A DNA stretch of 64,000 nucleotides, taken from positions 12,214,001 through 12,278,000 of the forward strand of contig NC_060112.1 in the NCBI RefSeq assembly GCF_021155765.1, written 5' to 3'. Position 1 is the stretch's first letter. Every line of letters starts with the position of its first letter. The position numbers and the translations under genes are program-made. Positions 52,136 through 64,000 of this stretch are shown piece after piece. Below the pieces are notes generated by a model. That model did no database searches, was not told the DNA's origin, and was given only the letters and a program-made list of their open reading frames with translations. Origin of the DNA: Diprion similis (Eukaryota > Arthropoda > Insecta > Hymenoptera > Diprionidae).

Positions 52136-54208
52136 TCAGACAGTAAGTACTTGCCTAAACACAGCCATACAGGCAGCAGATAATAACCCTGCAACGGGTA
52201 CAGTGATTAACCATGCAAAGGCAATGTTACGAAATAGTGCCCAGGACACACCACCACCACCACGAGATACCCATCCAACACATACAATCGAACCCACTTT
52301 GCAATGCGTCGTTGACACTGGAAGACCAGCTTTACTTGCCAACAGAACTGTTAGTGCTGCACCTACCTGTGATAGTTATGGTTAGTTATCAGTAAATAAG
52401 AGTGTAATGATTATAAAAAATGGATTGTTGAGTTCGAATACATTTGGAGATAAATCACAGTGACATTAATAATGCAGCGGCATGTCTTGTCAGTAAAATA
52501 TGGTGTCATACCTCAATTGTAAATCCACTAACTGGGGTGATCCGTGCTAAATCTTGGCCAAGTGTTCGAATAACTTTTCTCCCCCAAATCCAAAGCCCAA
52601 CTGATATACCTAGTCCTCCGTAGAGAAGAATAGGCAGAGGAGTTTCTGTTTCTTGCCGAACAGAACCATCGGCATACACTGCCCACAATGCAATCAAAGG
52701 TCCTATGGCATTACTGACATCGTTTCCTCCATGGGCAAAACTCCCAAATGCAGCAGTTAATACTTGGAGAAATGAGAAGAGTTTTGATACTTCTACTGGC
52801 TCTTCGGCGTCCCTTCCAACCTCAATACTAGGACCTTCCACATCAGCCCCAACAGTTAATAATAAGGGACTTGCACTTGTGTTGCCCCTGAGCTTTGGTG
52901 TTTCTTCTGGATTTTTATTAGATGAAGGAGCTGGAGAAATCACTGACAGCGCAGTTGTTTCTTTTCTATCACATGCATCAAACTCTGTGGCACCTCCAAC
53001 ACCGTCGCTAGCTAGTAATATTCTTTTTCTCTGCCAAGGGACTACAAATTTGTATACAACAAGAGCGGACAGTAAACCACTAGTTACTGCAGCGATTACG
53101 CTACCCCACCAGGGTATGTTATCCAGCTTCAACACTATAAAACCATTCGTACTTGTTATAAATGTTTGTATATTATACATATCACATACATGGGGAAAGT
53201 TCCCTGAATAACAAGATGTCAACTAGTGAATTGTGGTTGAGTTCAAGTGAAATGCCTATGCTTACCAAAACCATGTGTTTACTCACATTTCGGACCATCG
53301 TGTACAACCGAGAGTACATTTGTAGCAATGGTTAGGCCATAAGCTAGTGGGAGGATTTGGAGTCCTCGGTCCAAGGGTTTGCTAGCTTGTAAAACAGTTT
53401 TTCTCAATGTCAAGAAAATAGAGGCTGACACTAGGCCGCTTAGTACAGGACTAACAAACCAAGAAGCTGCTATACTTCCAAGAGCCACCCATTTCACCTG
53501 AAAATATTAAATAGACTGTTGTAGAATTTTTTTTAGATTACTTCAATGGAGAACCTGGATTTTCCAAGAATCATCAGAATTAGTAATTAGATACTATAGT
53601 TTCTTTTGTATACTTATGAGTTGTATTAAGCCAATTACTTATCATTTAGTATCTGAAACTTTTCTTATCATTGCAAAGAACGTACCCCTGCGGTGCCTCT
53701 GCATACAAGTGAAAAACCAACAGTTGCGCCAACAATTGAATGAGTCCCAGAAATAGGAAGACGCAAGGCAGTTGCAATAATTAACCAAATACCTGAACCA
53801 ACAAGACTAGAAAATACACCAAGCATCAGTTCTTTCTCATGTCCCTCGTACAGTGACACATCCAGTATGCCTTTGCGCATTGTATCGGAGACCTAGAATC
53901 AGGGCAAAAGAGTTTTAGCATTATGATTAAATGTACTCATGTGCAATGATGACCATAAAAGCACTGCTCGTAGTAGGAAAAATTTGCTGATAGTACAGAT
54001 TTACCTTATATCCTAAGAGTACAGCCCCGGCTATTTCAAATATTGTAGCTAAGATGCAAGCTTGAACTATTGTCAAAACACCGGCACCCACACTGGTTCC
54101 AAAACTGTTTGCGACATCATTTGCTCCAATTCCAAATGCCAATATAAACGCGACGATGAATCCAACTACTACTAGCCATATTAGGCTTTCATCATATGGT
54201 ATTGCCAT
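52136..54208 (-). CDS. NaPi-III: SLC20-family sodium/phosphate symporter (PiT), 5 exons, 491 aa
   Basis: Type III Na+-coupled phosphate transporter of the plasma membrane, responsible for basal phosphate uptake. Exons 54208-54005, 53892-53686, 53497-53287, 53134-52512 and 52366-52136 are GT-AG, in frame, 1476 nt. Both inverted-repeat signatures are intact: [14 protein letters not shown] at 28-41 and [12 protein letters not shown] at about 343-354. Also visible are [27 protein letters not shown], and [13 protein letters not shown] in the C-terminal half. The cytoplasmic loop between the halves (about 235-325) is only some 90 residues, so the protein is shorter than the roughly 650-680 aa of vertebrate PiT1/2. 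The start ATG is the first in exon 1, with [17 protein letters not shown] leading straight into TM1. Divergent from membrin, 2.9 kb away. Confidence 0.95.
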
Positions 54209-57077
54209 GTTTAGTTTTTGAATTTTACTTTAAATTTCTAAGTAGGTACTTTAACTCTGCTATTCTATTTCACAGCATATATGTATCTATGTCCATTCAG
54301 TTCTCTTTCCTTATGTTTATGTATAGTATACATACGTGCTTATTACGATATAATAATTGATTTTCATTTAATACTCGAAGAGACATGTATTAAAGATGAA
54401 AAGCTACCCTATTAATTGAGTACTATACATTTATATATCGTGTATAAATACGTGTTTATATCAGAATATATTTTATTTTATACTTAATAAGTTCAATTCA
54501 GTTTTCATAACTTTGTACATATAGCGGAGGTAGAATTTTAGCATAGCGCCTGATTTCTCCAGCATTATGATAGAATTTATCATGGTTGTCATCTCGGTTA
54601 ATAAACTATTTACCATATTAATCCAACAAGCTAGTTAAATGCACTACTTCTAACGTCACAGAGTTTGTCAAGATTTGAGTTACTAAACTGAACCCTATAA
54701 CTATTTTTTAACCACGTGGTTGTTCTCGTACGAGAGCAAGACATTTGCTTCTCTCCCCACATCTGGAAAAAGTGAATATAATTTTAAGTTGAGAGTATTA
54801 GCATCGAGGCAAAGCATGAAATCTGATTATTATAAACTAAACCAAAATCAATTTTTTCTCTTCAGTGGATGGAAATATTTTCATAGAACTTCAAAATTCT
54901 AAATATTTGTCTATCGAATCTTTCTGAGTTATTTTTAAAAAATTATGAAACCGTGATTCGTCAGTTAAATGTGAAAAAACCAAGCATTTTAGAGAAGCCC
55001 GATTAATTTTGACAAATGTTTGAATTTGGATTTAACAATTCGCAAATTAATAAGCATTACAGCAAGTTATAATTTTTCCAGGAAATCGCATCAAATACCC
55101 TCCATATCGGAGCTACTTGTGTGAATTTTCAGAAAAATTCTCACTACAATCTATTCGATTTTTTTCATTACAATAAATTCAAGTTAAAAGAGAACAGCTT
55201 CGGATGAATGATAATAAATGCATAATAAAAAAGGATAATAAATGTATTGCATCGGTAAGCGCAATTGAATTAGTGGCTGCTCCATTTTTAAAAGTATGAT
55301 CATTGAATCGAAATGAAAACAGTTAATTTTTATGCGAAAACTCTCGTCCAGAAATCATTTGAATACGACATATTTAGAAAATGAAGCAGATGATCAGATA
55401 GTTTTCGTTCATATAATTGCATGTACGGCATGAAAATTATATTATATCCAAGTATATAACTATATTGTCACTACAGCTTATTTTAGTACACGAATTGGCA
55501 ATAATCATCTGATTTTCAAAGTGATAACAATTTTTTTAATTAATTACGAAGATCGACGGTGAAACAATGCAATTCAGATACCTACTGCATCTACGGACGG
55601 TCACGTTAGAACTGAGCTCTTTTTACACCCGCGTGCTGCAGGTACAGAATCATATCTTTCTCGTTTGGATCAAAGAGGTTTGGATGTGCGACACATGTTA
55701 ATCATTATAATGTTAATTCCGTTACACAATCAGCAGACGCCAAATGGACTAACATTGATTGAAATTTAATTAAACGGAAGCGATGCATACAGTTCTGGTC
55801 ATGCACACATCGTAGAGAATCGTCGGGCGAGTATAAATTGAATCTCAATCGGAATGTAAATTTTTTCCTCTACATGTATGCTCAAGATGGGAAACGTCAC
55901 AATCGATTCACCGAATGAACACACTTTTATACTCTGATCCGGCAAACTAAAATTAGTATAGCTTAGTAAATAGGTAATAGCAGATGCAAGAGGGTGAAAT
56001 ATTGATCCGTCCGACACGTTGCTGTACGTTATGCCTGAGCCTTATGGAGTGAGCGGAGCTCACGGAAATTTATTTTTTACTTACAATATTTCATTTAGCG
56101 TCACGTCAATTTGCCGTTAATTAACGCTGACACTGCTAACGCAGAGGTTTCCTATTTTTATCCGATACAAAGTCCTCACTGTCTGTAATAATACGTTAAT
56201 AAACTGCGTATCAGCCAATAACGTGGGGGCTTTAATAGTACCTACGCATCGTACGATTAAAATAAGATCTCGTAAAAAATTTCGTCTTCGTTTTGTTCTA
56301 CCGTTCTGTCGTCTAAATCTGCGTGAAAATTATACTTAACACATTTACCTTCACGATTAAGTATTTCGGCTTGAATTCTTCGAGGGGTTGCCTTCTTCCC
56401 GATTCTATGTATTATCACAAGTCCTTGATGATCTTATACTTTCCTTGGTTTGTTACGCGATTCTCGTCGGGGTTGCCTCATGCGTTCGATCTTAACGCCT
56501 TTTTCTAGGCCACCCAACTTGCTTTACGACTAGGCGAGTAGCTAGCAGCGCTACTGCACTCTAGCGCCAGCGGACAGCTGCAATTCCGATTTCATTCCAA
56601 CACGAAAATGCCTGACGTGACACATGATGTACACGTTACATCCGAACCTTTGATTGATTTCAAATATTATCAGACAATATTTTGAACCAATGAATTTATC
56701 AATTATTCCATCGCAAAGTTTCGATGCAGCTTCTCGAGAACTTGAAAATTTGTGAGTATTGAAAAAAGCTGTGTAATGTGTTGATAATCACGCCATACGT
56801 GTTATTGAAAAACATCTGTCCACCTCGTACTCTTGTTGCATAATTTATTTATTTGAGAATACGGATTATTTCCACCGGTGATATCAATGACGAATATTTG
56901 ATACCCGGTTAATTGCTAATGCTACGCGTGAAATGCTTGAGAGCAATTAAATCATCATGCCTAACAAATGTTTTAGGTTATTAACTGGCAATAATAATAC
57001 TGTAGCCGGATAGATACACGTCATTAAATTCTGCTGCATAAGCTTATCGTAACACAAATCGAGGTTTTAAAGAAACT
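54209..57077. other. Divergent upstream region of the phosphate transporter and membrin
   Basis: 2.9 kb. It should contain both promoters and any noncoding first exons. CpG-bearing sequence near 55600-55700, 55990-56060 and 56480-56600 marks likely promoter zones. No coding similarity; the open frames at 55799-56017 and 56323-56508 look like chance. Confidence 0.45.
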
Positions 57078-57861
57078 ATGGAGACCTTATATCATCAGAC
57101 GAATAAGCTAGTGCAGGAAACCCAACATTCCTTTTCTCAATTGGAAAAGAAACATTCAGACTTGGACCTTCAAGCAATAGAGCATGACATACAGTCGAAG
57201 ATAAATCTCATCAACAGGTAGGTTAAAGAATAAAATTGGCAAACAAAACATAATAGCTTGTCCTATTAACTAGATTATGAATCATTGAATTTCTATATTA
57301 TATTTTGGAAAGATGCATAACTCATTTGTAACATGTTTTCTTTTGCTTTCTTACTTTTTCAGCAACTGTGAGCGACTCGACATTTTGTGTATGAAGGGTC
57401 CTGTATCACAAAGACAAAATGCCAAGATGAGAGTGGACCAGTTGAAATATGATTCACGCCACCTCGCTGCCGCTTTAAATTCATGGCGAAGTCAACTTAT
57501 TCGCCGCCAAAGGGAAGAAACTGAACGTGAAGCTCTTTTGTCTAAAAAATTCACCCCCAACGACCAAGTAGATATCATGATAGATCACAATCTTCAGCAT
57601 AATTCTAGTTTGCGAAACGCGACGCATGGTATGGATGACCTAATTCAGCATGGCTCTGGGATATTGGAAGGTTTAAGATCGCAAAGATCTACATTGAAAG
57701 GTGCTCATAAAAGACTTGTCGATATTGGAAACACCTTAGGGCTTTCTAACACAACGATGAGGCTTATTGAACAAAGAGCTCGGCAAGATGGATTAATATT
57801 GATAGCTGGGATGGTTTTTACATGTCTAATTATAGTATTAGTTATAATATATCTTACGTAG
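57078..57861 (+). CDS. membrin: Membrin / Golgi SNAP receptor complex member 2, 2 exons, 212 aa
   Basis: A Qb-SNARE for ER-to-Golgi and intra-Golgi vesicle fusion, acting with syntaxin-5, Bet1 and Sec22b. Exons 57078-57217 and 57363-57861 join through AG|C and give 212 aa, the same length as human GOSR2. Family blocks: METLYHQTNKLVQE at the start, RQNAKMRVDQLKYD near 70, DHNLQHNSSLRNATHGMDDL, ILEGLRSQRSTLKGAHKRL and LGLSNTTMRLIEQRA in the SNARE motif (about 115-185). A C-terminal anchor follows (about 191-211), ending IIYLT like human VVQYLT. Nothing unusual. Confidence 0.98.
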
Positions 57862-58475
57862 CTGTATTTGTACATTTTTGAATGTATATATTACAATTTC
57901 AGTTCAATTCGAACTGAAAATATCACAAATACTAAATTTTCCCAGATGCTAGACAGACTGTTCAGAAGTACCTTCTATAAAATAAGCTATAACCTACCGA
58001 GGCGAATATATCATTATTGTAACAAAAGGTTTCATACTGGATTTTGTACGGTACATTAGAAAAGAATTGATAATTTTTCATCATCAATACTTCATTGATT
58101 CTTTCAGTATCTTGCTTTTCCCGCATCTCCTTTTACAAGGACTCGCTATTTTCCATTCCGAATGGTGGTTAAATATTGTGAGAAAGATAATCGGGTAATA
58201 ATGTAGATAGAAGTAATCACAGTTTATATCAAACACCAAATCCCTGTAGATATTTTTATTTTACTTGTATCATTACCCTTCACATGTAGTTAATGAAGTA
58301 ATTTAATTTCACATTTATCGATGTTTTTAGTTAGTATGCACTATTTTAAAAATTTATATACTAATCCAATATAATTTTGTTGACAATTATGTCGATAAAC
58401 CTGTGGCTGTTCCGTGATTGACTGTATGATTGTGTTGAACAAATTTATATTTGACTTTAAGTCGGTTCCCGGCAA

Positions 58476-58481
58476 AATAAA
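58476..58481 (+). terminator. Candidate membrin poly(A) signal
   Basis: First canonical AATAAA after the membrin stop, about 615 nt downstream. Confidence 0.45.
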
Positions 58482-59735
58482 ATTCCACAATTTTACATAA
58501 ATTGCCTTTAAATTCAATACTGTCGTTTTGCGATTTTCATGAACTATTTGACCATAATTAAGTTATTAACGCTAGCTTGGAAAGATTTTTATGTCAAAAT
58601 ACTCCTGATTATGTTTGGATACATGGCTAAACCGATAAAAACAACAAATTCCATTCCTCTTCATTTTCTTTCAAAAAGCCAATAGTAAGTAACTTAAACA
58701 ATCCCGAAACAATTTAAATCTTCAATAAGACTATTTTGTGATTATTTCGTCTTATCCAATTCAGATTCTGCACAAAAATTGTGGAAAGTTTGGGAACGTT
58801 TCAAATTTAGCTAAAAACTGGAGAGTTACATACATTTTTTGCACAAATTACGTAAAATTGTGCCAACTTATACTTTTCAGTCGGAAAAATTTTCAATCTT
58901 TAATTCTCTGTTGTAATCGATCACTATAAGTTACCGATAACCGTCTCGCTATACGTAAAGAGCGATGAGCTTGCAATAAATACTAATTCTTTTTATCAAA
59001 CTGCCCCAAAACTTAACGTCCGTTGATCTGTATTCAAAAAAGATCTATTCCGGAAACAGCAGAAATAGTCAAACCTCACCTAGAAGTACCTATTGTAAGA
59101 ATTTATAATAATTCATTTGCTTCTTATTTTGTTTCAAAAATGAAATCCGTTTTGAAATATCTTTGTTGGCAGTACTTCCTCTCATTATTTTATATAAACA
59201 CAAGATTTTTTCAGCAATCTCTGTTAGTGTAGTCAGAAAATAAATTGAATCGAGCAGTTAATCTTCTCAAAAATACTGGAATGAATTTTAACTCCATGTT
59301 TGTGACTAAAAACTAAATTCACAGGAAAATCCGATAGTGATGAAAACTTGAAGGCCAGAAGAGAATATAAATATTTCTATAAAATTTAGTTTAACTAAAA
59401 TTTGTCGAGTAAAATCTTGACCAGATTCTCCGAGTTCATGGCTTGCTGCTCCGAATAAATCCCCTCTACCTGCTGCAATTGAGAATTATAGCGAAAGGAG
59501 GAAGGGTCAGGCCCAAATCCCCCCTTTTCTTCCCTCCTCCCCCTCCAAGAATACACATCCCCACCAATTCCTTCTCGAGTAACGCAATTTTTTAAACGCG
59601 GATCATTCCGAAAGCTGCTTTTCCGGTGTAAGGAGCTTGGTCGTGGCACGCTGACGATGAGTCTGATTTATTTTCTGTTCTTAATTACGTGATAAGTCAA
59701 TGCAGGAGCTGGGCGGAGAATTCGTTGTCTAGTGG

Positions 59736-59805
59736 CCTTGGATGAGTTTGAGTTCAGTCCACGTTTCCAAATCTTATTCGTGACTAGATCCACACTCATC
59801 CAAGG
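59736..59805. repeat. Perfect 12-nt inverted repeat with 46-nt spacer
   Basis: CCTTGGATGAGT at 59736-59747 and its exact reverse complement at 59794-59805. It could form a stem-loop or be the relic of a mobile-element terminus. No flanking target-site duplication is evident. Confidence 0.6.
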
Positions 59806-61671
59806 ATGCTGGACCCAAAACACTGAGAGGCGAGCTAAGGTGACCCCCTAGAAGTATACAACGTGCGTCTAAGATAATTCAACGAGCTTTGTGAAATATT
59901 GATTACAAATAAGCTGTATATAATGAAGTTTTTCTTACTGTAATAACCGTAATTTGAATCTAAATTGTCGTATGTTGCCCGATGGTTCGTATATTCTTTT
60001 TAGTTTCTTTGTGCGTGAACACCTGCCGTTTCTTCCTCCCTCCCTAGCCGTCCTTCACGAGTAACGGTAAAATTCCAAGCCCCATGAAATTTCTCAGGCG
60101 AGGCACTCGGCCGAAACCACCCTCGCGTCCTTTTTTATAAAAGCAATAGGATGCAAGTAGCACGTAATTTTTCAAGGAAATAAAGTTTTCCAACTTTTCA
60201 GAGTAAATATTGCATAGCATTGATACAACAGAATACAATTTCGGTGTTCGATACATCTGGTAGGGATTTTATGCAGGATAATAACAGTAGAATTGATCAT
60301 TATATCATTATATGCAGATGTAATAAGGTATTGTATGACTTTGCCAAGGAGCCCTTATTTTATTCAATAAACTCGTACAAGTCATCTGCACTTTTCAATA
60401 CAGAGATTCATAAGTATTATAAACAATAGTCAATGAAACTCACAAATTTTCGTAATTCGACCAGTTTGCAGTTGCTGTGACGTGGGAAATTACATTTCTG
60501 ATTCATTGTTTGTGGCTATGATCCTTAATTCAAGGATATGTGCCAATGGAAATTGAATGTATGCTGCACCTGAAAGGTGCTTGACGTGGGTCGGGTTGCC
60601 TACGGTAGGGCGCGCAGTAAATAGCTTTTACGCAAATAATAGGATCCAGGTCCTCGTCCAAAATCAATTAAAAATAAATTTAAGACTCAGGTGAGAGATG
60701 GCAGAAAAAAATTAATCAATCGACCATTACTGAAGATCATGTTAAGTGGGCATTTATTATATAAACGTATCTACAATATGGCATGTGTTGAAATATAGTG
60801 ATGTTATATATTCCATTGATTTAGCTGAAACATGATTGAATCAAATGTATACGTAGTCATTTCTAGAGAAGAGCATGTTCATATTGAAATTATTCCACTA
60901 TTTCCAAAATATCAACAAATTTATTTTTAAATCCTGAAACTAGCCGTAAAGTGTATTAATACTATAAAATGTCTGAAATTAGTAGTTTCGACTTTCAATA
61001 ATATCCATATAAAATTATGCATGGGATTGAATATGCAATGATGATTATTATTTTATTCCAAATGGTTAAGTTTAAGAATATACTGTTAAATAAATTTTTT
61101 TAATTAATTATCAGTCTACCACTTCAACTGTTGATTATGAAATGCATATTAATAATGACTTGAGGTATTCTTTTCCAGCAATTTCATATTGATCGCTCGA
61201 AAAAGGATGGAACTCGTTATAAGTCTAATCAGAAACATAGTAAGACGATGCAATTGTGATAATACGCTAACTGTCAATTAATGTTGACGTGATGGTCACT
61301 TTGTGCCATTTATATTTCTCATTTTAGGTGAACTTTGAGTGTAAGAAAATTTCTTTGTAGCAATTACAACTGAACACAAATGCTAACCACAAACCGTGTT
61401 CTATTTTTACATATTTTAAGAGCAACATGATGCGACCGAGTACTTTTTATCCAATAGTTATACATTTTGTCCTTATCAATAATAATTCTCGAGTTAAAAA
61501 ACAAAAATTATAAGTATAAATATTTCAAATAAATGGTTCAATATTTCGTGTTCTTAAACTGTACACATGGGACTTGTCAAATTTTTCGCAATATCTAAGT
61601 AAAAAAGGGCCCTGGGTAAGCGAATCCTTTTTAAATATGACTTTGCTCATTAAATTTAACTATGCCCTTCA

Positions 61672-64000
61672 TCAAGTGCTTTGTGGTTCTAAGTTCATCT
61701 GAGCTAGTCGAAGGTGTTCTTCAGCGTTCTCTGTCCCATAGGAAGAATCTGGATTGGCGTGAATTTCTTCGATACCTTTACGGATTTGCGATTGAAGCTG
61801 ACCAGCTATCTTTCGAATTGCAGAATGCTTTCGTTTAATGTGCATTGCGCAAGAAAGTGTTCCTTTCCATGGCGCGGTGTTTGTATGTGAAAGGTAAAGT
61901 TCCATCCACAATTCTATGCTTATAGGTGCCACACTGGGCCAAATAACGCCAGGATTTGGTTCGTAAAGTGGATTTAACCATTTCTCCAAAAGATCTGGTT
62001 GATTTATATGTGACCATAAACTGGCCGTTCTCTCAGATAATCTAAGCTGAATTCGTTCTGCTTCTGAATCACCCAAGAAGGTTCCATAGCTTGAGCAATA
62101 TGCATGTTTGTAAAGTTCGATGAGTAAATCTGTTGTATATTCAAAGCTGAATTGAAATTGGCGATGTAGCTGGTAGAGACAATCTAGAAATAACAAGAAG
62201 GTGGGAGCATGTGCTGGACTTTGAGAATTGGGTGGGTGATAAGGCCCATGACGTGTCCGACTGAAAAAAGCATGGCCAGCTTGTAACCACTCGCGTTCAA
62301 CTAAAGCCTGCAGACCTCTCACCGTTCGACAGTCAGGATTCAGAATGGCTTGGGTCAAACTCGTCACAACGAGAGTACAATCTCTGCCAGCACCACCTAC
62401 CATTAAAGTATATTGTTACTTGGGTACAGGTATAATAGTAGTGTTTACATACAAGTCTACAATAGTTTTATAACTTCTGTGCTTATGATCTTGAAATTAT
62501 TGATTATTGATATATGAATAATTTCAATGCTTATCTAAAACGATAGTAATAACCAAAAATTGGACATTCAAAAATAATTATTTGCAATTTTCTCAAACAA
62601 AATCTTCGTTATCTAAAATATTCGCTGAAAAACGATAATAGTTCTCCACTACTGTTGACTTGCAGAATCTATAAAATTATTATTCAATATAATCCATTAT
62701 ATTTCATGAATAATGACTGTAAAAAGCGTTTGCAATCATATCATGTCTATATGAAAATATCCCGAACTAAAGCAATTAATCAAGACCATAGTGTAACTTG
62801 CTCGTGAATGCTGTTGTTGGTTGTACTTATAATAGTTTACAGTTTGAATAGTTCATTAGAACATGAAAATTTTTTATTTCATATCTACACACCATGTACT
62901 AAGACAGCAGCTGCTTCTTGGTGAAGACATTGGGCAGCTACACAGGCTGCATTCAATGCTGCTTGAATTGCAGATAGCCAGCCACTACCCTCTAGTCGAG
63001 AAAGCCATTGGGACGTGGAGCACTTTGTGTCACTGCAGGCTTCTATTAGTTTACAGAAACTTTCTGCCAGGTCAGTAGAGCGTGGCACAGCCTTATGCAC
63101 CTTACGCCATTGCGGGTAAGCTGCATCCATTTCAGTTCCACCTCCTCGGTTTTTAGCCGCTTGTGCCTGGCTGGCAGACCTTGTATCCACTATGTACCTG
63201 TAGGGATGATACAAATTAATCAATAATCAGTAATATTAACGCTATGTAAGAATATATCTCAAGCCGTTTACCAAAATAATGCAACCTAATCTATTCGTAG
63301 AATTACAAATTACATTATTTTTCCATCTATAGACGAGTATACTACTTTATTATATTGAGAAACCAAATATTTTTACATACCCTCGTCTGCCTGGACCTAA
63401 TACAGCATTCAAAAGCCGTTCGTCCTCTTTGCATCTTTTTCCTGTAGCTCCAGACAATGGCTGACTGCTTCTCATGAGAATACTCTAGAAAATAATTAAA
63501 ATTCTACTAACTGAATCGAGTCGTGCTTAATTATTTATTGTAAAAATCTCGTACCCCCCCATCGTGTCTGTAGCAGAGTACAGGAAATCGTCCGCCATCT
63601 CTAAACTTTGCTGCTAGTACAATAATTTTATCTTCTATATGCCGCGGTACTATTACGGCTGATGGGTACGAATTACAGACTTTATAATCACGATTCAGAT
63701 AACAAATCCGCCACTCATCAGCATGTGTTGCTAATAGTCTAGACCATTCTGAAACTGGTGCAAATGCAGTCCATCCATCTTCCACTTGCACCGTGGAATT
63801 ATTCACAGGTTGAGGGCTGTAGAAAAAAGGATACTGGAGAGGTTGATCTGAAATATAAAATGTTCATTAATTATTGTTTGGCAGCAATCATGACTTAAAT
63901 AAAGCAATTGTCAATTTGTATTCAGAAGCAGGTACAAGAATATTATGTCCATGATTATTTACCTAAACATGCCAGCCTCTCCAGAGATAACGACACATTA
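61672..64000 (-). CDS. Mtmr9: Myotubularin-related protein 9 (catalytically dead), 5' end outside the window
   Basis: MTMR9 is a pseudophosphatase that binds and stimulates active MTMR6/7/8-type phosphoinositide 3-phosphatases in endosomal trafficking. Exons seen on the minus strand: 64000-63963 (partial), 63847-63555, 63484-63381, 63197-62893, 62396-61672; 487 residues, against 549 in human MTMR9. Most of the N-terminal PH-GRAM domain is off the window. Family blocks: QYPFFYSPQ, FRDGGRFPVLCYRHDGG, MRSSQPLSG.TGKRCKEDE, YIVDTRS, YPQWRKVHKAV, REWLQAGH, FLLFLDCLYQLHRQF and VIWPSVAP. The phosphatase loop reads VHGGAGRDCT where active enzymes have VHCSDGWDRT, so both the catalytic Cys (now Gly) and Arg (now Cys) are gone. 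A short C-terminal helix (SAIRKIAGQLQSQIRKGI) may be the coiled coil used for pairing. Convergent with membrin. Confidence 0.95.

Larger units (their letters stand above)
57862..61671. other. Convergent intergenic region between membrin and MTMR9
   Basis: The first 0.6 kb is the likely membrin 3' UTR (AATAAA at 58476-58481). 59400-60130 is more GC-rich, with C-rich tracts, a perfect 12-nt inverted repeat and two similar 17-nt strings, perhaps an old repeat. The rest is AT-rich with no coding similarity. Short open frames at 59395-59649 (-) and 60044-60256 (-) match nothing I know. Confidence 0.5.

Noticed and set aside
59395-60256. Two minus-strand frames with similar Gly/Arg-rich stretches
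   Set aside because: Similarity follows from the shared C/T-rich tracts; no start context, splice sites or recognisable domain.

Overview
The window is animal nuclear DNA. Genes carry GT-AG introns, the sequence is AT-rich (about two thirds A+T by eye), and there are no operons, Shine-Dalgarno sites or CRISPR arrays. The gene set fits an insect: arthropod-type claudins, a tetraspanin, one Ythdf, one EFHC-type DM10 protein and a PiT-type phosphate transporter. The short introns and base composition suggest a holometabolous insect, perhaps a hymenopteran, but I cannot fix the order or species from sequence alone. All exon models were assembled by hand from splice sites, reading frame and family similarity. 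Every complete model joins in frame from ATG to stop.

Layout. 1-3132: upstream region of Gclc. 3133-7664 (+): Gclc, glutamate-cysteine ligase catalytic subunit, 9 exons, 638 aa. 11859-13392 (-): Mpv17, 4 exons, 185 aa. 14220-35406 (-): a 21-kb, 9-exon gene for a fused pseudouridine-5'-phosphate glycosidase / pseudouridine kinase of 698 aa. Two large introns of this gene hold three complete genes on the opposite strand: two claudin-like genes (15574-17060 and 19752-20940) in a 7.7-kb intron, and a tetraspanin (27315-29285) in an 8.8-kb intron. 36196-38008 (+): very-long-chain 3-hydroxyacyl-CoA dehydratase, 236 aa, divergent from the pseudouridine gene. 38689-39710 (-): ribosomal protein L30, 114 aa. 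41011-45433 (+): Ythdf m6A reader, 589 aa. 46617-47327 (-): a probable small three-exon gene of 88 aa, not recognised, immediately downstream of Efhc. 47423-50475 (-): EFHC1/2-like three-DM10 axonemal protein, 662 aa. 52136-54208 (-): SLC20 (PiT/NaPi-III) phosphate transporter, 491 aa. 57078-57861 (+): membrin (GOSR2), 212 aa. 61672-64000 (-): MTMR9 pseudophosphatase, its 5' end cut by the window edge.

Most genes are unrelated housekeeping neighbours rather than one pathway. The exceptions in organisation are the pseudouridine gene hosting three four-transmembrane-protein genes, and the very tight Efhc/88-aa arrangement. I found no prokaryotic, viral or obviously new multi-gene system. The least explained element is the 88-aa split gene.
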